Assembly (NCBI GenBank): GCA_041594335.1
Contig: JBFHML010000002.1
Coordinates: 1-64,000, forward strand
Reading direction: 5' to 3'
DNA: 64,000 nucleotides
From: JAGPUQ01 sp041594335
GTDB lineage: Bacteria; Pseudomonadota; Gammaproteobacteria; Pseudomonadales; Porticoccaceae
Positions 8,197-16,145 of this stretch are shown here, piece by piece. The notes under the pieces were generated by a model that saw only the letters and a program-made list of their open reading frames with translations, was not told the DNA's origin and did not search any database. The translations under genes and the position numbers were made by a program. The first letter of the stretch is position 1, and the number at the start of each line of letters is the position of its first letter.

Positions 8197-10647
8197 TCAA
8201 ACATCGAGATTGGCTACCGCAAGGGCGTTCGCTTCGATAAATGCGCGCCGCGGCTCGACGATATCGCCCATCAGAGTATTGAACATCTGATCCGCTGCGA
8301 TGGCATCTTCCACCGTAACTTTCAACAATCGCCGAGTTTCCGGATTCATGGTCGTATCCCAGAGTTGCTCCGGATTCATTTCTCCAAGACCCTTGTAGCG
8401 CTGCACACTGTAGCCCCGCCGGGCTTCCTGCATGAGCCAGCCGAGCGCATCGGCAAATTCACGTATCTCGATCTGCCGATCCCCACGGCGGACAATGGCA
8501 CCGGGCTCGACGAGGCCCTTGAATAGGCGCCCGCGGCTGGTCAGCGCATGATATTCACCGGAGTCCAAAAAATCCGGGGTAATCAAGTATCGATTGTCCA
8601 ACCCATGAACCACGATCTCACAACAGGGTAGAAATAAGGAATGTTCCGGATCTTCATAGACCCCCAGGCGATACCGCTCCGCATCTGGCACGCCGACCAA
8701 TAGGGACCGTACTTCCGCAACCCAACGCTCCACTGCGTCTCGATTACTCAAGGCCTTGACGTCCAGCACCTGCGCTTCCGCCATCGCAACCAGGAGATCG
8801 CGGGGGTACACGCGGGACATCCGCTCCACGACCGCGGTCAAGCGCCGATGGTCAGCGACCAGGGACTCCAAAGCCTCTGCGGTGATCCCCGGTCCATCTG
8901 CACTCAGGTGGAGACTCGCGTCGGTGATCGCGGCATTCGTCAGGAAAGCCTCCAGCGCCTGATCATCCTTGAGGTATTGGTCCTGCTTACCTTTGCTGAT
9001 CTTGTACAACGGAGGCTGGGCGATAAAGAGATGTCCACGCTCCACCAAATCGCGCATCTGTCGAAAGAAAAAGGTGAGCAGCAACGTACGTATATGGGAG
9101 CCGTCGACGTCTGCGTCCGTCATGATGACAATGGTGTGATAACGCAATTTATCGGCATTGAATTCGCTGGGGCCGATCCCACAGCCGAGCGCCGTGATCA
9201 GGGTGCCAACTTCGGCACTCGACAGCATCTTATCGAAACGAGCCTTTTCCACATTGAGTATCTTGCCCTTCAAGGGCAGTATGGCCTGGGTTCGACGGTC
9301 ACGACCCTGTTTCGCGGAGCCGCCTGCAGAATCGCCCTCGACCAGAAACAATTCAGATTGTGCGGGATCCTTTTCCTGACAATCTGCGAGTTTGCCCGGC
9401 AGTCCGGCCAGATCCAGGGCACCCTTGCGACGCGTCATTTCCCGCGCACGGCGCGCGGCTTCCCGCGCTCTTGCGGCGTCGACAATCTTGCCGACAATGG
9501 CCTTGGCCTCGGCAGGATGCTCAAGGAGATAATCCCCAAAAGCCCGTGCCATCTCCTGCTCTACAGCGGTCTTTACCTCAGAGCTGACCAGCTTGTCCTT
9601 GGTTTGCGAAGAAAATTTCGGGTCCGGCACTTTGACGGAGATGATGGCGGTCAAACCCTCCCGAGCGTCATCGCCCGAAGGGGAAACCTTTGCCTTGGCC
9701 AGCACGCCTTCTCGTTCCATGTAGGTATTGAGAGTCCGGGTCAAAGCCGCGCGAAAGCCCGCCAGATGGGTGCCGCCATCGCGCTGGGGAATGTTGTTGG
9801 TGTACGTCAGGATGTTTTCTTGGTAACCGTCGTTCCACTGTAAGGCGGCTTCCACGCCAATACCATCCTCTCGCTGGGTGCTGAAATGTACGACGCGATT
9901 GAGGGGAGCCCGATTTTTATTCAGAAATTCCACAAAGGCCTGCAATCCACCTTCGTACTGGAAGATGTCTTGCTTTCCCGTGCGCTGGTCGGACAGCGCG
10001 ATCCGGACACCGGAATTGAGAAATGAAAGTTCGCGTAGGCGATTGGACAGAATTTCGTAATGAAATGCGATATTGCTAAAGGTCTCCGGCGATGGCCAGA
10101 ACCGCACCTCGGTTCCCGATGCGCCTCTATATTCCCCCACTGCCGCCAGCGGTGCCTCCGGCACCCCGTGGCGGTAAATCTGCTCGTGCACCTTACCGGC
10201 ACGACGAATGGTTAAGTGAAGCTTCTTGGACAGCGCGTTGACGACGGAAACCCCGACGCCGTGAAGACCGCCAGACACTTTGTAGCTGTTATCGTCGAAC
10301 TTTCCGCCCGCGTGGAGGACGGTCATGATGACCTCGGCCGCAGAAACGCCCTCTTCGTGTTGATCTACGGGAATTCCTCGACCGTTATCGGTTACGGTCA
10401 CCGACTCATCGGCATGAATAACAACACCCACTTCGGTGCAGAACCCAGCCAGCGCTTCGTCAATGGCGTTATCCACGAGCTCGAACACCATGTGGTGTAA
10501 ACCCGTTCCGTCATCGGTATCGCCGATATACATTCCGGGGCGCTTGCGGACGGCATCCAGACCCTTGAGCACCTTGATGGACGAGGAATCGTAACCGGCT
10601 TTTTCCGGCTCGTGCGCGTGTTCATTCGAAGGTGTGGCTGCAGTCAC
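8197..10647 (-). CDS. gyrB: DNA gyrase subunit B
   Basis: 816 residues, normal for gammaproteobacterial GyrB. The GHKL ATPase domain carries ELVDNAIDEALAG, TDNGRGIP and GGLHGVGVSVVNALS; the Toprim domain carries EGDSAGGSAKQGRDR and DADVDGSHIRTLLLTFFFR; the C-terminus has the YKGLGEMNPEQLW tail. With GyrA (not in the window) it introduces negative supercoils. Start is a GTG at 10645-10647, three bases after the recF stop, so recF-gyrB are coupled. No intein or truncation is present. Confidence 0.98.
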   Translation of the reverse strand: MTAATPSNEHAHEPEKAGYDSSSIKVLKGLDAVRKRPGMYIGDTDDGTGLHHMVFELVDNAIDEALAGFCTEVGVVIHADESVTVTDNGRGIPVDQHEEGVSAAEVIMTVLHAGGKFDDNSYKVSGGLHGVGVSVVNALSKKLHLTIRRAGKVHEQIYRHGVPEAPLAAVGEYRGASGTEVRFWPSPETFSNIAFHYEILSNRLRELSFLNSGVRIALSDQRTGKQDIFQYEGGLQAFVEFLNKNRAPLNRVVHFSTQREDGIGVEAALQWNDGYQENILTYTNNIPQRDGGTHLAGFRAALTRTLNTYMEREGVLAKAKVSPSGDDAREGLTAIISVKVPDPKFSSQTKDKLVSSEVKTAVEQEMARAFGDYLLEHPAEAKAIVGKIVDAARAREAARRAREMTRRKGALDLAGLPGKLADCQEKDPAQSELFLVEGDSAGGSAKQGRDRRTQAILPLKGKILNVEKARFDKMLSSAEVGTLITALGCGIGPSEFNADKLRYHTIVIMTDADVDGSHIRTLLLTFFFRQMRDLVERGHLFIAQPPLYKISKGKQDQYLKDDQALEAFLTNAAITDASLHLSADGPGITAEALESLVADHRRLTAVVERMSRVYPRDLLVAMAEAQVLDVKALSNRDAVERWVAEVRSLLVGVPDAERYRLGVYEDPEHSLFLPCCEIVVHGLDNRYLITPDFLDSGEYHALTSRGRLFKGLVEPGAIVRRGDRQIEIREFADALGWLMQEARRGYSVQRYKGLGEMNPEQLWDTTMNPETRRLLKVTVEDAIAADQMFNTLMGDIVEPRRAFIEANALAVANLDV

Positions 10648-10649
10648 TG

Positions 10650-11783
10650 TTACTCTCTATGGCTTTCGGGGGGGAAGGGCCATTCGGTGATGCGGCCCTG
10701 TTCCACGTGAAACATCTTCAGATCCTGTGCGCCAACATTGCCCCAGGCTGCAAGCAGTGGCTCCTGATCCGTCCCGGTCACAAAGCTTTGCCCGCCGGTT
10801 TCCACCAGCAATCGGGCTACGCGCTGCCGGTGACCACGATCCAACTCCGCGGGGAGATCGTCGACCAGATTGAGACAAGGTCTACCCTTGGCCCGACGAA
10901 AATGCGCTCCCTGCGCCAGTAACATCGCCAACACCAACACTTTGATCTGCCCTCGGGAGAGCGCATCCTGGGCTGGGCGGCCACCGACCCGGACCCTCAA
11001 GTCCGCGCGATGGGCACCGAATTGCGAGGCGCCCTGCATTATATCCCGATCACGGCAACCCTTTAACATATCTAATAAAGGCGTATTGCGCTCCCACCCT
11101 GGTTGAAAGGTGAGTCCTACCTCACCCAATTCCGGCGACAAGGCGGCAACCTTCTCTGCGATCAGCGGCGCGACCTCTTCGACATAGATATTCCGCCGCG
11201 CATTGAGCGACTCCCCGCTTTCGGCCAGCCGAATATCCCAGACATCTAACTGCTCCGGGTCCACGCGGCGCTGGCGCAACAGGGCATTGCGTTGCTGCAG
11301 TGCACGCTGGTACCCACGCCACAGATGATGAAACCGGCTATCGGTATGAAATAAACCCCAATCGAGAAACTGCCGTCGAACTCGAGGGGGGCCTTCCAAC
11401 AGATGGAAGCTCGCGCTGTTAATCAGCAATAACGGCAGGGCTTCAGCGAGGACGGATGCGGCAGTGACAGATTCGCCGTCCAACCGATATTGAAACCCCC
11501 CAGTTGTTTCACGTGAAACACCCAAGCGGCGAATCCGGGCCTCAAACCCCTCCCCCAGGCACAGCTCTCCATACAGCGTGCACTGGCGCACGCCATGGGT
11601 AACGGTGGACTGGATAGTCCGAGCGCGAAAGGATCGACCGCGCGCCAACAGATAAATCGCTTCCAGGACACTGGTTTTTCCAGAGCCGTTGGAGCCGACG
11701 AGGAGATTGGTCCCCGGACTCGGCATCAGGGTCTGCGGGACGAGATTGCGGATACCGGCGATATCCAGCCTACGCAACGGCAT
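10650..11783 (-). CDS. recF: DNA replication and repair protein RecF
   Basis: 377 residues, an SMC-like ATPase that loads RecA at gaps together with RecO and RecR. It has Walker A GSNGSGKTS (around residue 32), an ABC-type signature region LSRGQIKVLVLAMLLAQG (around 275) and Walker B LNLVDDLPAELD (around 305). It lies in the classic dnaA-dnaN-recF-gyrB string. Two matches to parS lie inside this gene, at 10699-10714 and 11505-11520, so part of its codon choice is probably constrained by ParB binding. Confidence 0.96.
   Translation of the reverse strand: MPLRRLDIAGIRNLVPQTLMPSPGTNLLVGSNGSGKTSVLEAIYLLARGRSFRARTIQSTVTHGVRQCTLYGELCLGEGFEARIRRLGVSRETTGGFQYRLDGESVTAASVLAEALPLLLINSASFHLLEGPPRVRRQFLDWGLFHTDSRFHHLWRGYQRALQQRNALLRQRRVDPEQLDVWDIRLAESGESLNARRNIYVEEVAPLIAEKVAALSPELGEVGLTFQPGWERNTPLLDMLKGCRDRDIMQGASQFGAHRADLRVRVGGRPAQDALSRGQIKVLVLAMLLAQGAHFRRAKGRPCLNLVDDLPAELDRGHRQRVARLLVETGGQSFVTGTDQEPLLAAWGNVGAQDLKMFHVEQGRITEWPFPPESHRE
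10699..10714. other. parS partition site 1 (inside recF)
   Basis: TGTTCCACGTGAAACA matches the broadly conserved ParB binding site consensus TGTTNCACGTGAAACA in full. It lies near the 3' end of recF. The parA-parB genes at 21.5-23.2 kb provide the cognate proteins. Confidence 0.92.
11505..11520. other. parS partition site 2 (inside recF)
   Basis: TGTTTCACGTGAAACA is a perfect 16-bp palindrome and the ideal parS sequence. It lies about 800 bp from parS site 1, within recF. Confidence 0.94.
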
Positions 11784-11798
11784 CGCCCATCGACCCCC

Positions 11799-12902
11799 TC
11801 ACAGGCGCATGGGCATGATGACGTACAACGCACTGGTATTTTCGGGGTCGGCAAGCAACACGCTGCTATTGGCATCCGAGAGGGAAAACCGCACCTGGGT
11901 GCCCGAGAGGGCATTGAGCACATCCAACAGATAGCCGACGTTGAACCCAACCTCCAACGGCTCGGCGTCATAGGCTACGGGGACCTCCTCCTCCGCGCTC
12001 TCTTGGTCCGGATTGTTGGCGGCGACCTTCAGGCTGTCTGACTGCATTTCCAGCCGCACCCCTCGGTACTTCTCATTAGACAGGATGGCCGTCCGGGAAA
12101 ATGCCTGCCGAAAGGCCTCCCGATCACCCGCGAGCGTTCGATTTCCGTCCCGAGGAATAACACGCTCATAGTCCGGGTAAGCCCCATCGACGAGCTTACT
12201 GGTAAAACGATACTCCATTCCTTCGACGTAGAGGTGGTTGGCCCCAATCACCACCTGCGCCTCGCCTTCCTCGGTGAGTAGCCGCGCCAGCTCATTGACA
12301 CCCTTTCTGGGCAAAATGGCCTGGACCGGCTCAGGTGCACGCACGTCCACTGGGGCGTCTGCCAACGCCAAGCGATGCCCATCGGTCGCCACCACCCGCA
12401 AGCGACCGTCAGCGATCTCCCACAACATCCCATTCAGGTAATACCGCACGTCCTGCTGAGCCATCGCGAAGGCACTGGCCTCCAATTGCTGCTTGAGGGT
12501 GCTCTGGTGGACGGCAAAGCGGATGCTGCCCGATTCCTGCTCCACCTCCGGGAACTCGTCGGCCGGCAAGGTCGCGAGAGTGAACCGACTGCGGCCACTC
12601 TGAATACGGACGCGCTGATCGGCCTCCACGGCAATCGAGATCTGCGCCCCCTCTGGCAAGGACCGACAAATATCCAGTAACTTCCGAGCCGGCACAGTAA
12701 TGGCGCCGGCACCCGCGGCATCGGGCATCGGTACGGTACCGCGAATCTCAACCTCGAGATCGGTACCCGTGATACGCAACAGCCCATCTTTCAGGCTCAA
12801 CAGCACATTGGCCAATACGGGCAGAGTTTGTCGCCGCTCGACAACGCCGGCTGCCAGCTGCAGCGGTTTGAGCAGGTGTTCCCGAGCAATGGTGAACTTC
12901 AT
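11799..12902 (-). CDS. dnaN: DNA polymerase III beta subunit (sliding clamp)
   Basis: 367 residues, the standard length. It begins MKFTIAREHLLKPLQLAAGVVERRQTLPVLANVLLS and ends in NTSALYVIMPMRL, both diagnostic for the clamp. The start at 12900-12902 is chosen because AAAGAGGG precedes it by a proper distance; an in-frame extension to 12938 would lack a binding site. It forms the dimeric ring that tethers DNA polymerase III. It lies 52 bases after dnaA and 15 bases before recF. Confidence 0.97.
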   Translation of the reverse strand: MKFTIAREHLLKPLQLAAGVVERRQTLPVLANVLLSLKDGLLRITGTDLEVEIRGTVPMPDAAGAGAITVPARKLLDICRSLPEGAQISIAVEADQRVRIQSGRSRFTLATLPADEFPEVEQESGSIRFAVHQSTLKQQLEASAFAMAQQDVRYYLNGMLWEIADGRLRVVATDGHRLALADAPVDVRAPEPVQAILPRKGVNELARLLTEEGEAQVVIGANHLYVEGMEYRFTSKLVDGAYPDYERVIPRDGNRTLAGDREAFRQAFSRTAILSNEKYRGVRLEMQSDSLKVAANNPDQESAEEEVPVAYDAEPLEVGFNVGYLLDVLNALSGTQVRFSLSDANSSVLLADPENTSALYVIMPMRL

Positions 12903-12954
12903 CGATTCCCTCTTTAGATCCGGATGGATAGGTCCCACAGGGCGGGCGAGGCCA

Positions 12955-14409
12955 TCAGGTTTTCAGCGCCCGCGTCAGAATTTTAAGGTCTTCGGCAATA
13001 TCGTGAGAGCTGCCCTGCAACGCCTTAATCGTCCGGCACGCATGGAGGACGGTGGTGTGATCTCGCCCCCCAAAGGCCTCTCCGATCTCGGGCAGACTCT
13101 TAGTAGTCAATTGTTTGGTCAGGTACATGGCGACCTGCCGCGGCCGCGCTACCGACCGGCTGCGCCGCTTGGAGAGCAAGTCGGATAACTTAATTTTGTA
13201 ATATTCGGCGACCGTCCGTTGGATGTTCTCGGCGGTCACGAGCTTGTCTTGTAGCGCCAGCAGATCGCGAAGCGTCTCGCGCACGAAATCAACATTGATC
13301 GCCCGGCCAGTGAAATGGGCGCTAGCAATGACCCGCTTCAGCGCGCCTTCGAGTTCCCGCACATTGGCTTGGATTCTTTGGGCCATGAAGAATGCCGCTT
13401 CACTGGGCAACAGCACGCCGGCCTGGTCCGCTTTCCGCATCAGGATAGCAACCCGGGTCTCCAGTTCCGGTGGCTCCACGGCGACAGTCAACCCCCAACC
13501 AAAGCGGGATTTGAGACGCTCTTCGACACCATCGATCTCCTTGGGATACCGATCACTGGTCAAGATCATCTGCCTGCCCCCTTCGAGCAGCGCATTGAAG
13601 GTGTGGAAAAACTCCTCTTGGGAGCGATCTTTCTTAGCGAAGAACTGAATATCATCGATCAGCAGCGCATCCACCGATCGGTAATATCTCTTAAACTCGT
13701 TGATGGCGTTCAACTGTAGCGCCTTGACCATATCGGCCACAAAACGCTCTGAATGCAGGTAAATCACCCTGGCGCCGGGCCGCGAAGCAATCAGCTCATT
13801 GCCCACGGCGTGCATCAAATGGGTCTTTCCGAGCCCCACCCCTCCGTAGATAAACAAGGGGTTATAGGCACCGCCGGGGTTCTGCGCGACCTGTCGCGCC
13901 GCTGCCAACGCCAATTGATTGGACTTGCCTTCGACAAAGGATGAGAAAAGAAAATTCTCGCTGAGATTATTCTCTACGTGATCCCCACTCGGATCTGCAA
14001 CATCCACACCCGGCGCTATTGCCGGGCGTACGCGGTAAATCCTCTCCGGCACAGGTCCTTGCGGCGTCGTCTGCATCCCAGCCCCATAGGACGGCCGTAC
14101 AGCTGCCTCGGGCGCCTGCACTGGCTCCCCAGCAGCCGCGATGACCGGCTGCGCGCCTGTGCCACTGGGTCGCGCAGAAACCTCGAGTTCGACGGACCGC
14201 TCGCCGTCAAGCTGACGAAACAACTCCTGAATGCGATCCAAAAACTTGTCCGTCACCCAATCCTGGACAAACCGATTCGGCGCCAGCAGACGGATGACCC
14301 GCTGCGACTCCGGGTCGACACGCAGTGGGCGAATCCAGGTCTCAAACTGCTGAGGGGGAAGTTCGTCCCGGAGATAACCTACGCATTGTCGCCATATTGC
14401 CTCGCCCAA
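12955..14409 (-). CDS. dnaA: Chromosomal replication initiator protein DnaA
   Basis: 484 residues with the TTG start at 14407-14409. The start is chosen because MGEAIWRQCVGYLRDELPPQQFETWIRPL aligns with other gammaproteobacterial DnaA N-termini, and GAGGAGAGGG lies just upstream; an in-frame ATG at 14523 would add 38 unrelated residues. Domain I is residues 1-85, a variable proline-rich linker follows, then the AAA+ domain with Walker A GGVGLGKTHLM, Walker B LLIDDIQFF and sensor region LTSDRYPKEI, and domain IV with the DnaA-box signature GGRDHTTVLHACRTI. It initiates replication at oriC. Its own promoter carries a DnaA box (14490-14498), suggesting autoregulation. Confidence 0.96.
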   Translation of the reverse strand: MGEAIWRQCVGYLRDELPPQQFETWIRPLRVDPESQRVIRLLAPNRFVQDWVTDKFLDRIQELFRQLDGERSVELEVSARPSGTGAQPVIAAAGEPVQAPEAAVRPSYGAGMQTTPQGPVPERIYRVRPAIAPGVDVADPSGDHVENNLSENFLFSSFVEGKSNQLALAAARQVAQNPGGAYNPLFIYGGVGLGKTHLMHAVGNELIASRPGARVIYLHSERFVADMVKALQLNAINEFKRYYRSVDALLIDDIQFFAKKDRSQEEFFHTFNALLEGGRQMILTSDRYPKEIDGVEERLKSRFGWGLTVAVEPPELETRVAILMRKADQAGVLLPSEAAFFMAQRIQANVRELEGALKRVIASAHFTGRAINVDFVRETLRDLLALQDKLVTAENIQRTVAEYYKIKLSDLLSKRRSRSVARPRQVAMYLTKQLTTKSLPEIGEAFGGRDHTTVLHACRTIKALQGSSHDIAEDLKILTRALKT

Positions 14410-14467
14410 GACCGCCCTCTCCTCGCCAACCTGATTGTTGTTGATTGCTAACCGCCTGAGCGTGCCA

Positions 14468-14496
14468 AGTGTAGCCTCTCCGCAGCCGCTTATCCA
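14468..14496 (-). promoter_or_regulatory. dnaA promoter overlapped by a DnaA box
   Basis: On the minus strand TGGATA (14491-14496) and TACACT (14468-14473) are separated by 17 bases, each matching the sigma-70 consensus at four of six positions. Transcription would start about 50 bases before the dnaA start. Confidence 0.5.
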
Positions 14497-14498
14497 CA
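14490..14498 (+). promoter_or_regulatory. DnaA box 1
   Basis: Perfect TTATCCACA. It covers the predicted -35 element of the dnaA promoter, so DnaA bound here would be expected to repress its own gene. Confidence 0.85.
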
Positions 14499-14622
14499 GA
14501 TCAGAATGGCACCACGCTGGCAAAATGGACCATAAAGTCTTTTTATTTCAATTAGTTAAAAATATCCAGGGGCAAGAATGACGCGTAAAAATGCATGATC
14601 TCTGGTTATTCGACCAAGGGGT

Positions 14623-14631
14623 TGTGGATAA
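14623..14631 (-). promoter_or_regulatory. DnaA box 2
   Basis: Perfect TTATCCACA on the minus strand, 12 bases (about one helical turn) from box 3 in the same orientation. Confidence 0.85.
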
Positions 14632-14634
14632 CCT

Positions 14635-14643
14635 TGTGGATAA
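14635..14643 (-). promoter_or_regulatory. DnaA box 3
   Basis: Perfect TTATCCACA on the minus strand, in tandem with box 2. Close tandem boxes favour cooperative DnaA binding. Confidence 0.85.
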
Positions 14644-14679
14644 TCAGAGCACAAACCGTGGGTGGCCTGTACATCTCAG

Positions 14680-14700
14680 CCGCGAATCGCGAATTCGCGG
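14680..14700. repeat. Inverted repeat, 8-bp arms, 5-base loop
   Basis: CCGCGAAT and ATTCGCGG flank a five-base centre. The right half also contains GCGAATTCGC, a 10-bp palindrome. Function unknown; it lies in the dnaA-mnmE gap. Confidence 0.6.
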
Positions 14701-14728
14701 TAGCGGTCGTCTGCCGCTCCCGAAGTTA

Positions 14729-14750
14729 GACCCAAAATACATTTTGGGTC
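14729..14750. repeat. Perfect inverted repeat, 10-bp arms, 2-base centre
   Basis: GACCCAAAAT, then AC, then the exact reverse complement of the first arm. It lies 24 bases beyond the mnmE stop. No T-run follows on the minus strand, so it is not a canonical terminator. It resembles a dimeric protein binding site. Confidence 0.65.
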
Positions 14751-14774
14751 ACACCCATCTGTCCTGTCGCCCGC

Positions 14775-16127
14775 CTATTTACCGATACAAAACCCGGAAA
14801 AAATCTCTCCCAACAAGTCCTCGCTCGTGAACTCGCCGGTAATGCTCCCCAGCGCGTGCTGTGCTTGCCGCAACTCCTCGGCCAACAACTCCGGTAGCAA
14901 GGTTGCTAGGTTCCGACGCGCCTGCTGTAGATGCCCCAATGCTTTGTCGAGCGCCGCGAGATGTCGGCGCCTCGCCATAAAAGCCCCCTCGGTCCCACCC
15001 CGAACCTGCGCCGCCTCCACAAGTCGATTGCGCAATACCTCCAACCCAGCACCCGTCACCGCGGAGACGGCCACCACCGGCGGATCGCTCCCCACGATAC
15101 CAGCGGTCAACAGCGACAGATCGATTTTATTGCACACCACGGTGAGCCGGCCGGCCCGCGCATAGGCGGCAAACTCCTCCGGCACCAGGGCCTGGGCATC
15201 CCGTACTTCCGCGACCTGAGAATCGACGACCAAAAGCACGAGATCGGCACGATCCATTTCGGAGTGGGCCCGACGCACCCCCTCTCGCTCCACGGGATCG
15301 TCGGTATCCCGCAAGCCGGCGGTATCAAACAGCTGAAAGGCCACACCGCCCAGCGTCACCGTATCGCGTACCACGTCCCGGGTAGTGCCGGGCAGTGCCG
15401 AAACAATCGCGCTATCGACTCCACTGAGTGCGTTGAGCAGACTAGATTTACCGGCATTGGGCTTGCCCACAATCGCAACCCGCAACCCCTCCCGAATCAC
15501 GCTGCCCTGCCGAGCCGCGCCCATCAGCCCCGTCAATCGACCCTCGAGGTCTTCAAGGCGCATCGCGAGCTGTTCCGGGCTGGCCAGTTCGATATCCTCT
15601 TCGGAGAAATCAAGACCTGCCTCCACCAACACCCGCACCGCCACCAATCCCTCGACGACTTCGCGAACACGGCGGGAAAACTCCCCTTGCAGGGACGCCT
15701 GGGCGGCCCGCGCCGCTGTCTCGGAGTCCGCTGCCACCAGGTCGGCAACGGCCTCCGCCTGCACCAAATCTAGCTTGCCGTTTAGAAAGGCGCGCTCACT
15801 GAACTCGCCCGGCCGCGCCACACGGGCCCCCAATTCCAGTGCACGCCGCACCAATAGATCGAGGACCACAGGGCTACCATGGCCCTGCAACTCAATGACG
15901 TCCTCTCCAGTGAATGATCCCGGACCGGGGAAAAACAGCAGCAATCCCTCGTCGATAATCGCGCGATCGTCGGCCAAGAATCGGCAATGGGTCGCTTGAC
16001 GAGGCCTCACTGCTCGGTCGACTAGTGCTGGCAGCCAGCCCGCCAACCGATCGCCGGAAATCCGCACAATCCCGACACCGCCACGACCAGGCGGCGTTGC
16101 GATGGCGACGATGGTGTCATTCACCAT
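14775..16127 (-). CDS. mnmE: tRNA uridine-5-carboxymethylaminomethyl GTPase MnmE (TrmE)
   Basis: 450 residues. The N-terminal tetrahydrofolate-binding domain begins DTIVAIATPPGRGGVGIVRISG; an internal G domain has GKPNAGKSSLLN (around residue 225), DTAGLRDTDD (around 270) and CNKIDL (around 335); the C-terminus ends in the catalytic CIGK. With MnmG it modifies U34 of certain tRNAs. It follows yidC by 18 bases. In many gammaproteobacteria mnmE is followed co-directionally by mnmG; here mnmG is separated and divergent, part of the apparent inversion of this block. Confidence 0.97.
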   Translation of the reverse strand: MVNDTIVAIATPPGRGGVGIVRISGDRLAGWLPALVDRAVRPRQATHCRFLADDRAIIDEGLLLFFPGPGSFTGEDVIELQGHGSPVVLDLLVRRALELGARVARPGEFSERAFLNGKLDLVQAEAVADLVAADSETAARAAQASLQGEFSRRVREVVEGLVAVRVLVEAGLDFSEEDIELASPEQLAMRLEDLEGRLTGLMGAARQGSVIREGLRVAIVGKPNAGKSSLLNALSGVDSAIVSALPGTTRDVVRDTVTLGGVAFQLFDTAGLRDTDDPVEREGVRRAHSEMDRADLVLLVVDSQVAEVRDAQALVPEEFAAYARAGRLTVVCNKIDLSLLTAGIVGSDPPVVAVSAVTGAGLEVLRNRLVEAAQVRGGTEGAFMARRRHLAALDKALGHLQQARRNLATLLPELLAEELRQAQHALGSITGEFTSEDLLGEIFSGFCIGK

Positions 16128-16145
16128 GGTCCGCGGGACACCCGC

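Larger units (their letters stand above)
14410..14774. other. dnaA-mnmE intergenic region: candidate oriC / DnaA-box cluster
   Basis: This 365-bp gap holds three perfect TTATCCACA boxes (14490-14498 plus; 14623-14631 and 14635-14643 minus), an AT-rich run at about 14531-14573, and two palindromes (14680-14700, 14729-14750). No gene is supported. The DnaA-box cluster next to dnaA is typical of bacterial origins. An alternative origin position, 18548-19000, is discussed under findings. Confidence 0.65.

Noticed and set aside
8848..9843. 331-codon open frame on the plus strand within gyrB
   Set aside because: It is wholly antisense to a strongly conserved gyrB, has no ribosome site and no recognisable domain.
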